A stretch of DNA of 64,000 nt from JBHYDC01 sp051861205 (GCA_051861205.1 JBHYDC010000018.1:1-64000), one strand, 5' to 3'. Numbered from the stretch's first letter, positions 44,031-54,515 are shown. The notes: generated by a model from the sequence alone, not told the origin. Numbers and translations are program-made.

Positions 44031-46118
44031 TCACTCGGCCGCGGCCGGAACGGCGGCGTGCGCAAGGGCCGAACATTCGGCCATCACGGCGGACGCGCGC
44101 GCGATCGGGTTTGTCAGGTAGAAGTCCTTGATCGGGCTCGCGAAGGGCGCCCGATCGATCGCGCCGCCGAGGCCCGCGAGCTTGGCGATCGCACCGGTAT
44201 TGGCACCCGCGATCTCGTCAACGGCCTGGAGATGCGGGTGCGCGCCGTACATCGCCGCACGCAACTGCGCGAGGCTGTCGAAGGGCAAACGCTTGCCGAG
44301 CCCGTCGGACAGCGCCCGCAGGATCGCCCAGTCCTCACGCGCCTCGCCGGGCGGGAAGGTCGCGCGATTGCCGAGCTGAACGCGGCCTTCGGTGTTCACC
44401 CAAGTGCCTGATTTTTCGGCATAACTCGCACCCGGCAGGATAACGTCCGCGCGCTGCGCGCCAGCATCGCCATGGCTTCCAATGTAGACCACGAAGGCAT
44501 TGCCCAGCGCCGACATGTCGATCTCGTCGGCGCCCAGCAGGAACAGCACGTCGAGCGCGCCCTGCCCCGCCGCCGCGATCTGACCGGCCACATCAAGCCC
44601 GCCTTCACCCGGCACGAAGCCGATATCGAGCGCGCCAACCCGCGATGCGGCGGTGTGGAGCACGGCGAAGCCGTTCCATTCCTCACTCACCGCTCCAACT
44701 TCGCCGGCCAGTTTCGCCGCCGCCGACAATATCGCCAGACCGTCCGGACGGGCGACCGCCCCCTGCCCGATCAGGATCACCGGCTGTTTGGCGGCATTCA
44801 GCGCGTCGCGCGCGGCAGCATCCAGGTTCACCAGCGACTCCGGGCCGGCGCCGAGATAGGTGTAGGGATAGGTCAGATCCAGCCGCTCACCGATCACATA
44901 GATCGGGCAACCACCGAGCCGCCAGCGCTTGCGAATCCGCGCATTCAGAACCGCCGCCTCGTGGCGCGGATCCGAACCCACGATCAGGATCGCGTCCGCC
45001 GCCTCGATGCCCTCGATCGATGGGCCAAACGTATAGCTCGCGCGCCCGAAGGCCGGATGAAGCTTGGTGCCATCCTGCCGCGCGTCGATGTTGGCAACGC
45101 CCAGCGACGCCATCAGCATTTTCAGCGCGAACATCTCTTCAGCGGACGAGAGATCGCCCGCAATCGCGCCGATCCGGGACGGAGCCGCGCCCGCCACCTT
45201 CGCCTTCACAGCCGCAAAAGCCTCGGGCCAGGATGCCGGCACGAAGCGGCCTCCAACCTTCACATAAGGCCGGTCCAGCCGCTGCGTCTTGAGGCCGTCC
45301 CAAATGAAGCGCGTCTTGTCGGAGATCCACTCTTCGTTCACCGCCTCGTTCAGTCGGGGCATGATGCGCATGACCTCGCGGCCGCGCGCGTCCACCCGGA
45401 TCGCCGAACCCACGGCGTCCATCACGTCGACGGATTCGGTCTTCGAAAGCTCCCACGGCCGCGCCTGATAGGCATAGGGCTTCGACGTCAGCGCGCCCAC
45501 CGGGCAAAGGTCGATCACGTTGCCCTGAAGCTCCGACGACATCGCGCTTTCGAGATAGGTCGTGATTTCCGCGTCCTCGCCCCGGCCGATCAGGCCGAGA
45601 TCGGTCACACCGGCCACCTCGGTCGTGAAACGAACACAGCGCGTGCAGTGGATGCACCGCGTCATAATCGTTTTCACGAGCGGTCCGATATACTTGTCCT
45701 CGACCGCCCGCTTGTTCTCGGCGAACCGCGAGCTATCGACGCCGTAAGCCATTGCCTGATCTTGCAGATCGCACTCGCCACCCTGGTCGCAGATTGGGCA
45801 ATCCAGCGGGTGGTTGATCAGCAGGAATTCCATTACGCCCTCGCGGGCCTTCTTCACCATCGGCGATTTGGTCAGCACCACCGGCGGCTCGCCGTTCGGA
45901 CCCGGCCGCAGATCCTTCACCTGCATGGCGCAAGACGCTGTCGGCTTCGGCGGTCCGCCCTTCACCTCTACGAGGCACATGCGGCAGTTGCCGGCGATCG
46001 ACAGCCGTTCATGGAAGCAAAAACGCGGAACCTCCGCGCCGGCCTGTTCGCAGGCCTGCAGCAGCGTCGCATCCGGTGCGACTTCGATTTCGGTTCCGTC
46101 GACGATCAGTTTCGCCAT
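44031..46118 (-). CDS. nuoG: NADH-quinone oxidoreductase subunit G
   Basis: A 695-residue iron-sulfur subunit. The N-terminal ferredoxin domain binds a [2Fe-2S] cluster through C34, C45, C48 and C63. Further clusters are bound by HPLDCPICDQGGECDLQ and TRCIHCTRCVRF. The rest resembles a molybdopterin-enzyme fold that has lost its cofactor. The ATG at 46118 overlaps the stop of the pentapeptide ORF (TGATG), so coupling is likely. Confidence 0.95.
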   Translation of the reverse strand: MAKLIVDGTEIEVAPDATLLQACEQAGAEVPRFCFHERLSIAGNCRMCLVEVKGGPPKPTASCAMQVKDLRPGPNGEPPVVLTKSPMVKKAREGVMEFLLINHPLDCPICDQGGECDLQDQAMAYGVDSSRFAENKRAVEDKYIGPLVKTIMTRCIHCTRCVRFTTEVAGVTDLGLIGRGEDAEITTYLESAMSSELQGNVIDLCPVGALTSKPYAYQARPWELSKTESVDVMDAVGSAIRVDARGREVMRIMPRLNEAVNEEWISDKTRFIWDGLKTQRLDRPYVKVGGRFVPASWPEAFAAVKAKVAGAAPSRIGAIAGDLSSAEEMFALKMLMASLGVANIDARQDGTKLHPAFGRASYTFGPSIEGIEAADAILIVGSDPRHEAAVLNARIRKRWRLGGCPIYVIGERLDLTYPYTYLGAGPESLVNLDAAARDALNAAKQPVILIGQGAVARPDGLAILSAAAKLAGEVGAVSEEWNGFAVLHTAASRVGALDIGFVPGEGGLDVAGQIAAAGQGALDVLFLLGADEIDMSALGNAFVVYIGSHGDAGAQRADVILPGASYAEKSGTWVNTEGRVQLGNRATFPPGEAREDWAILRALSDGLGKRLPFDSLAQLRAAMYGAHPHLQAVDEIAGANTGAIAKLAGLGGAIDRAPFASPIKDFYLTNPIARASAVMAECSALAHAAVPAAAE

Positions 46119-46453
46119 CACTTCGCCTCTTCAGCCGCGCGATAGGCGGCTATCATGTCGCTAACCAGAACACCATCGATGGTCATACCCTCAAGATGGC
46201 TACCGACGATCGACGCGCCGGAGAGATTCACGTTTGACATCCGCGAGTCGGATAGATTGGCGTCGCTCACTCGCAGTCCGTCGAAGTTTACGTTGTCAAT
46301 GGTCCAACCAAACATGTTGATTTTCTTGAAGTTGGAGCCAGAAAGGTTCACGTCGTCAAAGTTGGAACCTGATAAATTGACGTCATTGAAAGTCGAACCC
46401 GAGAGGTCCGAAGTCTTCACATCCAAACGATGATTGACGCTTTCGAAGTTCAT
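46118..46453 (-). CDS. Pentapeptide-repeat protein in the nuo operon
   Basis: A 111-residue protein made of about 17 tandem five-residue repeats with a hydrophobic residue at the same position each time (for example DLSGS TFNDV NLSGS), followed by a short charged tail. Such proteins fold into a right-handed quadrilateral beta-helix. The A(D/N)LXX pattern is loose, with repeated NLSG units. Its ATG (46453) begins four bases after the stop of the DUF3291 gene and its stop overlaps the nuoG start. The coding sequence is noticeably more AT-rich than its neighbours, suggesting later acquisition. Function unknown; the short length does not support a gyrase-protecting Qnr-type role. Confidence 0.78.
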   Translation of the reverse strand: MNFESVNHRLDVKTSDLSGSTFNDVNLSGSNFDDVNLSGSNFKKINMFGWTIDNVNFDGLRVSDANLSDSRMSNVNLSGASIVGSHLEGMTIDGVLVSDMIAAYRAAEEAK

Positions 46454-46457
46454 CGGG

Positions 46458-46960
46458 TTACTCCGCTGCGACCGGGGTGCACATCTGGCGCTTCCACAGC
46501 TTCGCATCGCTCAAATACGCCCAGCCGAACGCATGATCGCTATCGCCATGCGCGCGCCTATGCTCAAGCCGCGCCATCGCCTCGTCCATGTCAGGGCGAT
46601 GCCCTTCCGGCACCCACCACATCACGAAGTGCATCGCGCCGAGCACCTCGAACCATTCGGCCCGCCGCGCATAGAATTGCCGGTGCACAGTGTTCCAGAC
46701 GAACGCCTCAAGCGTCTCGACGCTTTCCCATACCGTCAAGTTGGAGACGAACTGCGGATCGCCGCCAAGCTTTGTTTCAGTGTTGCCGGTGCCGGGCTCG
46801 CCCGACCCTTCCATCATCCACACGAACCCCGGCATGCGCTTGCCAAGACCGTTTACCTTGTCCAGCGCCGCCATGAATTCGGCCACGCGGGGATGATCGG
46901 TCGGCGCGACGAGCCGCCCGATGTTCAGTTCCGCGAGATGATGGCCCGGCCGGTTCATCG

Positions 46961-46964
<4 letters not shown>
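46458..46964 (-). CDS. DUF3291-family protein (antibiotic biosynthesis monooxygenase-like fold)
   Basis: A 168-residue soluble protein matching DUF3291: it begins MTMNRPGHHLAELNIGRL, then GFVWMMEGSG, SNLTVWESVETLEAFV, HRQFYARRAEWFE and MWWVPEGHRP, a pattern typical of this dimeric alpha+beta-barrel domain. Its ATG overlaps the nuoF stop by four bases (ATGA) and the frame upstream lies inside nuoF. DUF3291 proteins are not known as complex I subunits; their function is unclear. Coupling with nuoF suggests co-expression. Confidence 0.82.
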
Positions 46965-48250
<1,286 letters not shown>

Positions 48251-48307
48251 CGTGTCCGCTCCTCGTGAACCGGGACCTTGATCCCCGTCACGCGAATGAA
48301 ATCCAAA

Positions 48308-48991
48308 TCACGCGGGCTTGGGCGCGTCCTGCTTCGGCTCCGGCTCGCGCGCATAGGCCCGATATTGGCCCACCACCGAGCCATCGTACAAGCTTGGGTC
48401 CAAAAGCGTCATCTCGCCGCCCTCGGCCGCTGCGAAGGTGCGGCCGTTTTGCGGGCCGGGCTTCGGCGGGTTGCCGGCCGCGAATCCGTCGATCAGGGCT
48501 TCGAAGCTTTCAGGCGTCAGATCCTCGTAGGTGTCCTTGAGAACCTGAACCATCGGCGCGTTCACGCAGGCACCGAGGCATTCAACCTCTTCCCACGAGA
48601 AGTCGCCGTCGGCGGAAATCTCGAAGGCATGCGGGGCGATGCGGCGCTTGCACACCGCGATCAGATCTTCCGCCCCGCGCAACTGGCAAGGCGTCGTGCC
48701 GCACACCTGGATGTGGGCCTTACGGCCGACCGGCGCGAGCAGGAACATCGTGTAGAAGGTCGCCACTTCCAAAACGCGGATCGTCGCCATTCCAAGCCGG
48801 GCGGCGATCGCCTCGATCATCGCCTTGGTGACCCAGCCTTCCTGCTCCTGGCCGCGCCAGAGCAGCGGAATCACGGCCGAGGCCTCGCGGCCCACCGGAT
48901 AGCGCTTCACCACCATCTGCGCCCACGCCTCGTTTTCTAGCGTGAAGGCGAAGGAAGGCGGCTGATCGGGGTGCAGTCTGCGCACCGACAT
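48308..48991 (-). CDS. nuoE: NADH-quinone oxidoreductase subunit E
   Basis: A 227-residue thioredoxin-like subunit holding [2Fe-2S] cluster N1a, with cysteines in CGTTPCQLRG and CLGACVNAPMVQV. The C-terminal 60 residues beyond the cluster domain (KPGPQNGRTFAAAEGG onward) form an extension that E. coli NuoE lacks but that is common in Alphaproteobacteria. An FkbM-like methyltransferase gene ends 85 bases upstream. Confidence 0.95.
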   Translation of the reverse strand: MSVRRLHPDQPPSFAFTLENEAWAQMVVKRYPVGREASAVIPLLWRGQEQEGWVTKAMIEAIAARLGMATIRVLEVATFYTMFLLAPVGRKAHIQVCGTTPCQLRGAEDLIAVCKRRIAPHAFEISADGDFSWEEVECLGACVNAPMVQVLKDTYEDLTPESFEALIDGFAAGNPPKPGPQNGRTFAAAEGGEMTLLDPSLYDGSVVGQYRAYAREPEPKQDAPKPA

Positions 48992-49076
48992 CGTGTTCGT
49001 CCTCGCTTGCGGTCACCGGATCGCATGACGCGCCCAGCTTCCTAAACCCTCGTGCGACCGGCCAAGCCGGCCTGCT

Positions 49077-50063
49077 TCATGCGGCCACGCTGCGACACCG
49101 GCCGGTCAAAACGTTCACCCAGTAAGGCGAGCGAGTCGCAAAGAAATCATATCCTACCCGCGAAACAGGCTTGAACGCGGAAAGCTCGGCCAGATCAAGG
49201 ATCTCGACGAAGCTGGAGCCACCCGTCCACGCGAACACGCGCATGCCATGGTCCTTCACCATCGCGCGGCTCACCGCATGGCTCGGATCGTTGCCGTGGT
49301 CCTCATAAAGCACCACGAGATCGCGTGCGAGCAGATTGGCCGCGCCGTCCATCGCCGCCGCCTCCGCGCCCTCGATGTCGAGCTTCAGCACCACCGGCGC
49401 GCCTGCGTTGACCGGCAGATCGTCAAGCGCGATCGTCTCTGCCGTCTCAAGAGCGCCGCCCGCCACCGCGTCGGCGCGGATCGACCGTTGTTCGTGCTTG
49501 GCGCCGCCGAAAACCGTCACGGTCTCGCCCGACCGGTCCGAAACCGCGCGCCGCAGCACTTCAAACCGCTCGCCGTTCAGCGCCGCATTTTTCCGCGCGC
49601 GACCAGCGGTCGGCGAGGATAGCTCGATCGCGATCGCCGGGTGCGCGCCATAAGCACGCGACGTCACCTTCACCGACCAGAATCCGTAATTCGCGCCGCA
49701 GTCGATGAAGGAGAAGTCCATATCCTTCACAACGCGCAAAAACGCTTCAATTTCCGGCTCGTAGGGCAGCGCCTTCAAGAGCAGCACCGACCGGTAGGGG
49801 TCGCCATAGGGAAAGGAGAAAACCGCGTCGTCCGCGATCGTCACCAGCACATCGCGGCGGCTGGGAAACAGCGCGCTCACCCCGGCCACAAGCGGCGTCA
49901 GACCCGGCACCTTCGGAAAAGGTATCACCCTGGTAATCGCCCGCAGCAGCCAAATGCCCGTCCGTTCCACGAGCATCGCGCCGCCAAGCATACCGGTCCG
50001 CAAATCATAGCGGATCGGGGTGCCGGCACGGGCGTTTTCGTGATCGGGACGGCGGGTGGACAT
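49077..50063 (-). CDS. FkbM-family SAM methyltransferase inside the nuo operon
   Basis: A 328-residue protein with a class I SAM-binding fold: glycine-rich motif FIDCGANYGFWSVK at about 119-132 and VVLKLDIEGAEAAAMD at about 208-223, both typical of FkbM methyltransferases. The N-terminal 90 residues carry one weakly hydrophobic segment (TGIWLLRAITRVIPF). Its ATG overlaps the nuoD stop by one base (TGATG), so translation is coupled to nuoD, whereas nuoE follows 85 bases later. FkbM enzymes usually O-methylate sugars or secondary metabolites; no such pathway is next to it. A target on complex I (nuoD is the NDUFS2 homologue) is pure inference from position. Confidence 0.85.
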   Translation of the reverse strand: MSTRRPDHENARAGTPIRYDLRTGMLGGAMLVERTGIWLLRAITRVIPFPKVPGLTPLVAGVSALFPSRRDVLVTIADDAVFSFPYGDPYRSVLLLKALPYEPEIEAFLRVVKDMDFSFIDCGANYGFWSVKVTSRAYGAHPAIAIELSSPTAGRARKNAALNGERFEVLRRAVSDRSGETVTVFGGAKHEQRSIRADAVAGGALETAETIALDDLPVNAGAPVVLKLDIEGAEAAAMDGAANLLARDLVVLYEDHGNDPSHAVSRAMVKDHGMRVFAWTGGSSFVEILDLAELSAFKPVSRVGYDFFATRSPYWVNVLTGRCRSVAA

Positions 50064-51247
50064 CAACGATCGACCTCGCCGAACACGATGTCGAGCGAGC
50101 CCAGAATGGCCGAAACGTCCGCAAGCTGGTGGCCCCGGCATAGGAAATCCATGGCTTGGAGATGCGCGAACCCCGGCGCGCGGATCTTCACGCGATACGG
50201 TTTGTTCGAGCCGTCCGCGACCACATACACGCCGAACTCGCCCTTCGGCGCTTCCACGGCGGCGTAAACTTCACCGGCCGGAACATGGAAGCCTTCGGTG
50301 TAGAGCTTGAAGTGATGGATCAGCGCTTCCATCGACCGCTTCATCTCGCCGCGTTTGGGCGGCGCGAACTTGCCGTCCAGCGTCGTCACCGGCCCGCGCT
50401 CCACCTTCAGCTTCTGAAGGCACTGCTTCATGATCCGGACCGACTGGCGCATCTCTTCCATGCGGATGTGATAGCGGTCGTAACAGTCGCCATTCTTGCC
50501 AACGGGAATGTCGAAATCCAGTTCGGCATAGCATTCATAGGGCTGCGATTTGCGCAGGTCCCAGGCCGCGCCGGAGCCGCGCACCATCACGCCGGAGAAG
50601 CCCCACTTCCAGGCGTCTTCCAGGCTGACGACGGCGATATCGACGTTGCGCTGCTTGAAGATGCGGTTCTCCGAAAGCAAGTCGTCGAGATCCTGAACGA
50701 CATCCAGAAACGGGTCGCAGAAGTCCCAGATATCATCCAGCAGCGCGTCCGGCAGATCCTGATGCACGCCGCCCGGGCGGAAATACGCCGCATGCATGCG
50801 GCTTCCAGACGCGCGCTCGTAGAACACCATCAGCTTCTCGCGCTCTTCAAAGCCCCACAGCGGCGGGGTCAGCGCGCCCACGTCCATTGCCTGCGTGGTC
50901 ACGTTGAGGAGATGCGAGAGAATACGGCCGATTTCACAGTAGAGCACGCGGATGAGCTGCGCGCGGCGCGGCACTTCAATGCCGGCAAGCCGCTCGATCG
51001 CAAGGCAGAAGGCGTGTTCCTGGTTCATCGGCGCGACATAGTCGAGCCGGTCGAAATACGGGATCGCCTGGAGGTAGGTCTTCACCTCGATCAGCTTTTC
51101 GGTGCCCCGGTGCAGGAGCCCGATATGCGGATCGACCCGCTCCACGATCTCGCCGTCGAGTTCGAGCACGAGGCGCAGCACCCCGTGAGCCGCAGGGTGC
51201 TGCGGTCCGAAGTTGATGTTGAAATTGCGAACCTGGGCTTCGGCCAT
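50063..51247 (-). CDS. nuoD: NADH-quinone oxidoreductase subunit D
   Basis: The 394-residue 49-kDa-type subunit that lines the quinone site. Motifs: NFGPQHPAAHGVLRLVLELDGE at the N-terminus (with the quinone-site histidines), RIGLLHRGTEKLIE-type HIGLLHRGTEKLIE, and the C-terminal DIVFGEVDR. The start is the ATG at 51247; the frame extends 17 codons upstream inside the intergenic/nuoC end. It lies 13 bases after nuoC. Confidence 0.97.
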   Translation of the reverse strand: MAEAQVRNFNINFGPQHPAAHGVLRLVLELDGEIVERVDPHIGLLHRGTEKLIEVKTYLQAIPYFDRLDYVAPMNQEHAFCLAIERLAGIEVPRRAQLIRVLYCEIGRILSHLLNVTTQAMDVGALTPPLWGFEEREKLMVFYERASGSRMHAAYFRPGGVHQDLPDALLDDIWDFCDPFLDVVQDLDDLLSENRIFKQRNVDIAVVSLEDAWKWGFSGVMVRGSGAAWDLRKSQPYECYAELDFDIPVGKNGDCYDRYHIRMEEMRQSVRIMKQCLQKLKVERGPVTTLDGKFAPPKRGEMKRSMEALIHHFKLYTEGFHVPAGEVYAAVEAPKGEFGVYVVADGSNKPYRVKIRAPGFAHLQAMDFLCRGHQLADVSAILGSLDIVFGEVDR

Positions 51248-51260
51248 TTCCGTTCCGTCC

Positions 51261-51866
51261 TCAGTTCGCCTTCGCCTTCTCGTCGCCCGGGAGCCCATAG
51301 TCGGTGCCCTCCCAAGGCGAGAGGAAGTCGAAATTGCGGAATTCCTGGGTGAGACGCACCGGCTCGTAAACCACGCGCTTCTGCTCGTCGTCGTAGCGAA
51401 CTTCGACGAAGCCGGTCAGCGGGAAGTCTTTGCGCAGCGGGTGGCCGTCGAAGCCGTAGTCGGTGAGAATACGGCGAAGCTCCGGATGGCCGGAAAAGTA
51501 GATGCCGTAGAGATCGAACGCCTCGCGCTCGAACCAGTCCGCGCCGGGAAACACCGGCGTGATCGAGGGCACCGGCGTCGTCTCGTCGGTTTCCACCTTG
51601 ATACGAACGCGCGTGTTCTTGGCGGGCGACATGAGGTGATAGACCACGTCGAAGCGGTTCGGGCGGGACGGGTAATCAACGCCGCACACGTCTACGAAGC
51701 TGATGAATTGCAGCGCCGGATCGTCGCGCAGCCTGCGCACCACATCCACAATGCGCGCCGCCGGGACGGTGAACGACACCTCGCCGTAAGCGGTTTCCAC
51801 CGCTGCATCCGGCACGGCTGCGCGGATCGTATCCGCCAGAATAGTCAGGGCTTCGGTCATCGTCAT
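51261..51866 (-). CDS. nuoC: NADH-quinone oxidoreductase subunit C
   Basis: A 201-residue peripheral-arm subunit. Blocks: DVCGVDYPSRPNRFDVVYHL, PSITPVFPGADWFEREAFDLYGI and GHPLRKDFPLTGFVEVRYD. A second in-frame ATG two codons later is an alternative start. It is 62 bases from nuoB and 13 from nuoD. Confidence 0.96.
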   Translation of the reverse strand: MTMTEALTILADTIRAAVPDAAVETAYGEVSFTVPAARIVDVVRRLRDDPALQFISFVDVCGVDYPSRPNRFDVVYHLMSPAKNTRVRIKVETDETTPVPSITPVFPGADWFEREAFDLYGIYFSGHPELRRILTDYGFDGHPLRKDFPLTGFVEVRYDDEQKRVVYEPVRLTQEFRNFDFLSPWEGTDYGLPGDEKAKAN

Positions 51867-51928
51867 GCCTTGCGAGGAACCGGGAAGCGGGCACCGCGAG
51901 ATCGCGCGGCACCCATACTCGGCATTAT

Positions 51929-52507
51929 TCAGCGTTCGATCGTGCCCGTGCGGCGGATCTTCTTTTGCAGAAGAAGCACGCCGTAAAGCAGCGCCTCGGC
52001 GGTCGGCGGGCAGCCGGGAACGTAGATGTCCACCGGCACCACGCGGTCGCAGCCGCGCACCACCGAGTAGGAGTAATGATAGTAGCCGCCGCCGTTGGCG
52101 CAGGACCCCATGGAGATGACATAGCGCGGGCCGGGCATCTGGTCGTAGACCTTGCGCAGCGCGGGAGCCATCTTGTTGGTCAGCGTGCCGGCCACGATCA
52201 TCACGTCCGACTGGCGCGGCGAGGCGCGCGGCGCGAAGCCGAAACGCTCGGCGTCATAGCGCGGCATCGACATCTGCATCATCTCGACGGCGCAGCAGGC
52301 AAGTCCGAACGTCATCCACATCAGCGAGCCGGTGCGTGCCCAATTGATCAGGTCGTCCGTGGCCGTGACGAGGAAGCCCTTGTCGGCGAGTTCCGCGTTG
52401 ATCTCTTGATAAAACGGATCGCTAGACCCGATCGGCTTGCCCGTATTCGGATCGATGAGCCCCTTGGCGGCGGGCGCGGTGATCGGCGCGTTGGCGATCA
52501 GTCCCAT
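51929..52507 (-). CDS. nuoB: NADH-quinone oxidoreductase subunit B
   Basis: A 192-residue subunit holding cluster N2 next to the quinone site. The ligands are in FGLACCAVEMM, MGSCANGGG and YVPGCPPTAEAL. Its ATG overlaps the nuoA 3' end by ten bases. Confidence 0.97.
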   Translation of the reverse strand: MGLIANAPITAPAAKGLIDPNTGKPIGSSDPFYQEINAELADKGFLVTATDDLINWARTGSLMWMTFGLACCAVEMMQMSMPRYDAERFGFAPRASPRQSDVMIVAGTLTNKMAPALRKVYDQMPGPRYVISMGSCANGGGYYHYSYSVVRGCDRVVPVDIYVPGCPPTAEALLYGVLLLQKKIRRTGTIER

Positions 52508-52863
52508 TCAAGGGCCCCCTTCTTCCACTCGTAGGCAAAACCTATGGTCAGCACGCCCAGGAACACGATCATCGACCAGAAGCCGAACAAGCCGATGTCG
52601 CCGAAGGCCACCGCCCACGGGAACAGGAACGCGACTTCCAAGTCGAAGATGATGAATAGGATGGCGACCAGATAGAACCGCACGTCGAACTTCATGCGGG
52701 CGTCGTCAAACGCGTTGAAGCCGCATTCATAGGCCGAGAGCTTCTCCGGATCGGGGCTCCTGAACGCAATCAAAAAGGGCGAAACCAGGAGCGCCACACC
52801 GATACCGAGGGAAACCCCCAGGAATACGATGATTGGCAGGTAGTCCCTCAGGAGTTCTTCCAT
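52498..52863 (-). CDS. nuoA: NADH-quinone oxidoreductase subunit A
   Basis: A 121-residue membrane subunit with three hydrophobic helices and the block KLSAYECGFNAFDDARMKFDVRFYLVAILFIIFDLEVAFLFPWA, whose loop carries the conserved cysteine involved in the active/deactive transition. It is the first gene of the operon. Confidence 0.97.
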   Translation of the reverse strand: MEELLRDYLPIIVFLGVSLGIGVALLVSPFLIAFRSPDPEKLSAYECGFNAFDDARMKFDVRFYLVAILFIIFDLEVAFLFPWAVAFGDIGLFGFWSMIVFLGVLTIGFAYEWKKGALEWD

Positions 52864-53276
52864 TGTGACCTCTCGCGGACGGACCCGGCCTTCCCCGCCC
52901 GAAGCAACCGCCGGACATGCGAGCCCAACGCAATTCGCTCGGCCGCATAGTCCAATCGATCACCGGCCGGCAGGCCGGAAGATCCGAACGAAAAACTCAT
53001 GTTGCACTGCAACCCAAGCCACACAATCGCACGGACTCATATGGAAATCCGATCTCGGATACCAGGGCACGGTTAGCCCATACCCCATCCTTTCGCAAGT
53101 GCGATCAACGCCCGATGCGGACTTATGTAAGCAATGCGGCATGGTGGGGCGAGATCGGCAGAAATGACGTTTTAATTCAATCGATCAACATGCTCCAAAC
53201 GCCGTAAACGATGCCTTCGCACCGGCGATCTGCTATCCGTTTTCGTCAAGCCCGAAGCCCGAACGCGGACACCGCC
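52864..53276. other. 413-base intergenic region between nuoA and ilvA
   Basis: No coding region or RNA gene is recognised here. It must contain the divergent promoters of the nuo operon and ilvA. A GC-rich inverted repeat (52963-52978, six-base arms) and a 13-base palindrome GTTGCACTGCAAC (53001-53013) are the only symmetric elements I see. No -35/-10 pair is clear enough to annotate. Confidence 0.6.
53001..53013. promoter_or_regulatory. Operator-like palindrome upstream of nuoA
   Basis: Perfect arms GTTGCA and TGCAAC surround one central base, 138 bases upstream of the nuoA start. The symmetry and size are those of a dimeric regulator site, but no factor can be named. Confidence 0.3.
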
Positions 53277-54491
53277 ATGAACCGCCTCACCCTCGACAGC
53301 ATCACCGCCGCCAGAGCGCTTCTCCAGGGCCAGGTCATGCGAACGCCGTTCCTGCCCGCGCCGCGTCTTTCGAAGATGACGGGCGCCACGGTTCTGGTGA
53401 AATACGAGAACCTTCAGGTTACGGCCGCCTTCAAGGAGCGCGGGGCGCTGGTGAAGCTTCTGTCGCTCACCGGCGCGGAGCGCGCGCGCGGCGTCATTGC
53501 CATGTCGGCCGGCAACCACGCCCAAGCCGTGGCCTATCACGCCACCCGCCTTGATATCCGCGCCACCATCGTCATGCCGGTAACGACGCCCTTCGTGAAA
53601 GTGGCCGCCACCGAGGAGTTCGGCGCCACCGTTATCCTGGAAGGCGAAACCGTCGCCGAAAGCCAGACCGCCGCCGAACGCATCGCGGGCGAAACCGGCG
53701 CGGTCTTCGTCCACCCCTATGACGATGTGGACGTCATGCGCGGCCAGGGCACCATCGCGCTTGAAATGCTGGAGGAAGTGCCCGGCCTCGACGTTCTTGC
53801 CGTTCCGATCGGCGGCGGCGGCTTGATCGCGGGCATGGCCGTTGCGGCGAAGGCCGTTAAGCCAAGCATCGAGGTGGTCGGCGTCGAAACGCGGCTTTAT
53901 CCCTCCATGTGGGCGGCCTTGAACGGCATCGACGCCGTCTGCGGCGGCGCCACCTTGGCAGAGGGCATCGCAGTCAAGAACGCCGGCCGCCTGACCTTGC
54001 CGATTGTTCGCGATCTGGTGGACGGCATCGTGCTGGTGGACGAAAGCCACCTGGAGCGCGCCGTCAACGCCTTCCTCACCGTTCAAAAGGTGATGGCGGA
54101 AGGCGCGGGCGCGGCGGGGCTGGCTGCCATGCTGGCCGAGCCAGCCCGGTTCGCCGGCAAGACCGTCGGCCTTGTTCTATGCGGCGGCAATATCGACCCG
54201 CGCATCCTTGCGTCCATCATGATGCGCGAACTCGCGCGCGAAGAGCGCATCGTGGCGATCAGGCTCGCGATCCCCGATCGGCCCGGCGTGCTCGGCGATA
54301 TCGCCACGCTGATCGGGTCCTGCGGCGGCAACATCCTGGAGGTGTCGCACCGCCGCACCGTGCTCGACATTCCCGCCAAGGGCGCCTCGCTCGATATCAC
54401 CTTGGAAGCGCGCGACGCCGCCCATGTCGACGAGATCTGCACATCGCTGCGGCAGCGCGGCTATGGCGTGGAGCGCCGCGCCGCCGACTGA
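53277..54491 (+). CDS. ilvA: Threonine ammonia-lyase, ACT-domain form
   Basis: A PLP enzyme of 404 residues that converts threonine to 2-oxobutanoate. The Schiff-base lysine lies in QVTAAFKERGALVK, where serine of the usual SFK is alanine; the glycine-rich phosphate loop is VPIGGGGLIAGMA. Residues about 325-402 form an ACT domain (AIRLAIPDRPGVLGDIATLI), the short single-ACT form. The start is ATG at 53277; earlier in-frame codons lie in non-coding sequence. Tandem-ACT biosynthetic IlvA is longer, so catabolic versus biosynthetic use is not settled. Confidence 0.9.
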   Translation: MNRLTLDSITAARALLQGQVMRTPFLPAPRLSKMTGATVLVKYENLQVTAAFKERGALVKLLSLTGAERARGVIAMSAGNHAQAVAYHATRLDIRATIVMPVTTPFVKVAATEEFGATVILEGETVAESQTAAERIAGETGAVFVHPYDDVDVMRGQGTIALEMLEEVPGLDVLAVPIGGGGLIAGMAVAAKAVKPSIEVVGVETRLYPSMWAALNGIDAVCGGATLAEGIAVKNAGRLTLPIVRDLVDGIVLVDESHLERAVNAFLTVQKVMAEGAGAAGLAAMLAEPARFAGKTVGLVLCGGNIDPRILASIMMRELAREERIVAIRLAIPDRPGVLGDIATLIGSCGGNILEVSHRRTVLDIPAKGASLDITLEARDAAHVDEICTSLRQRGYGVERRAAD

Positions 54492-54515
54492 CGGAGAGCA
54501 AAGCCGGGTCGTGGA

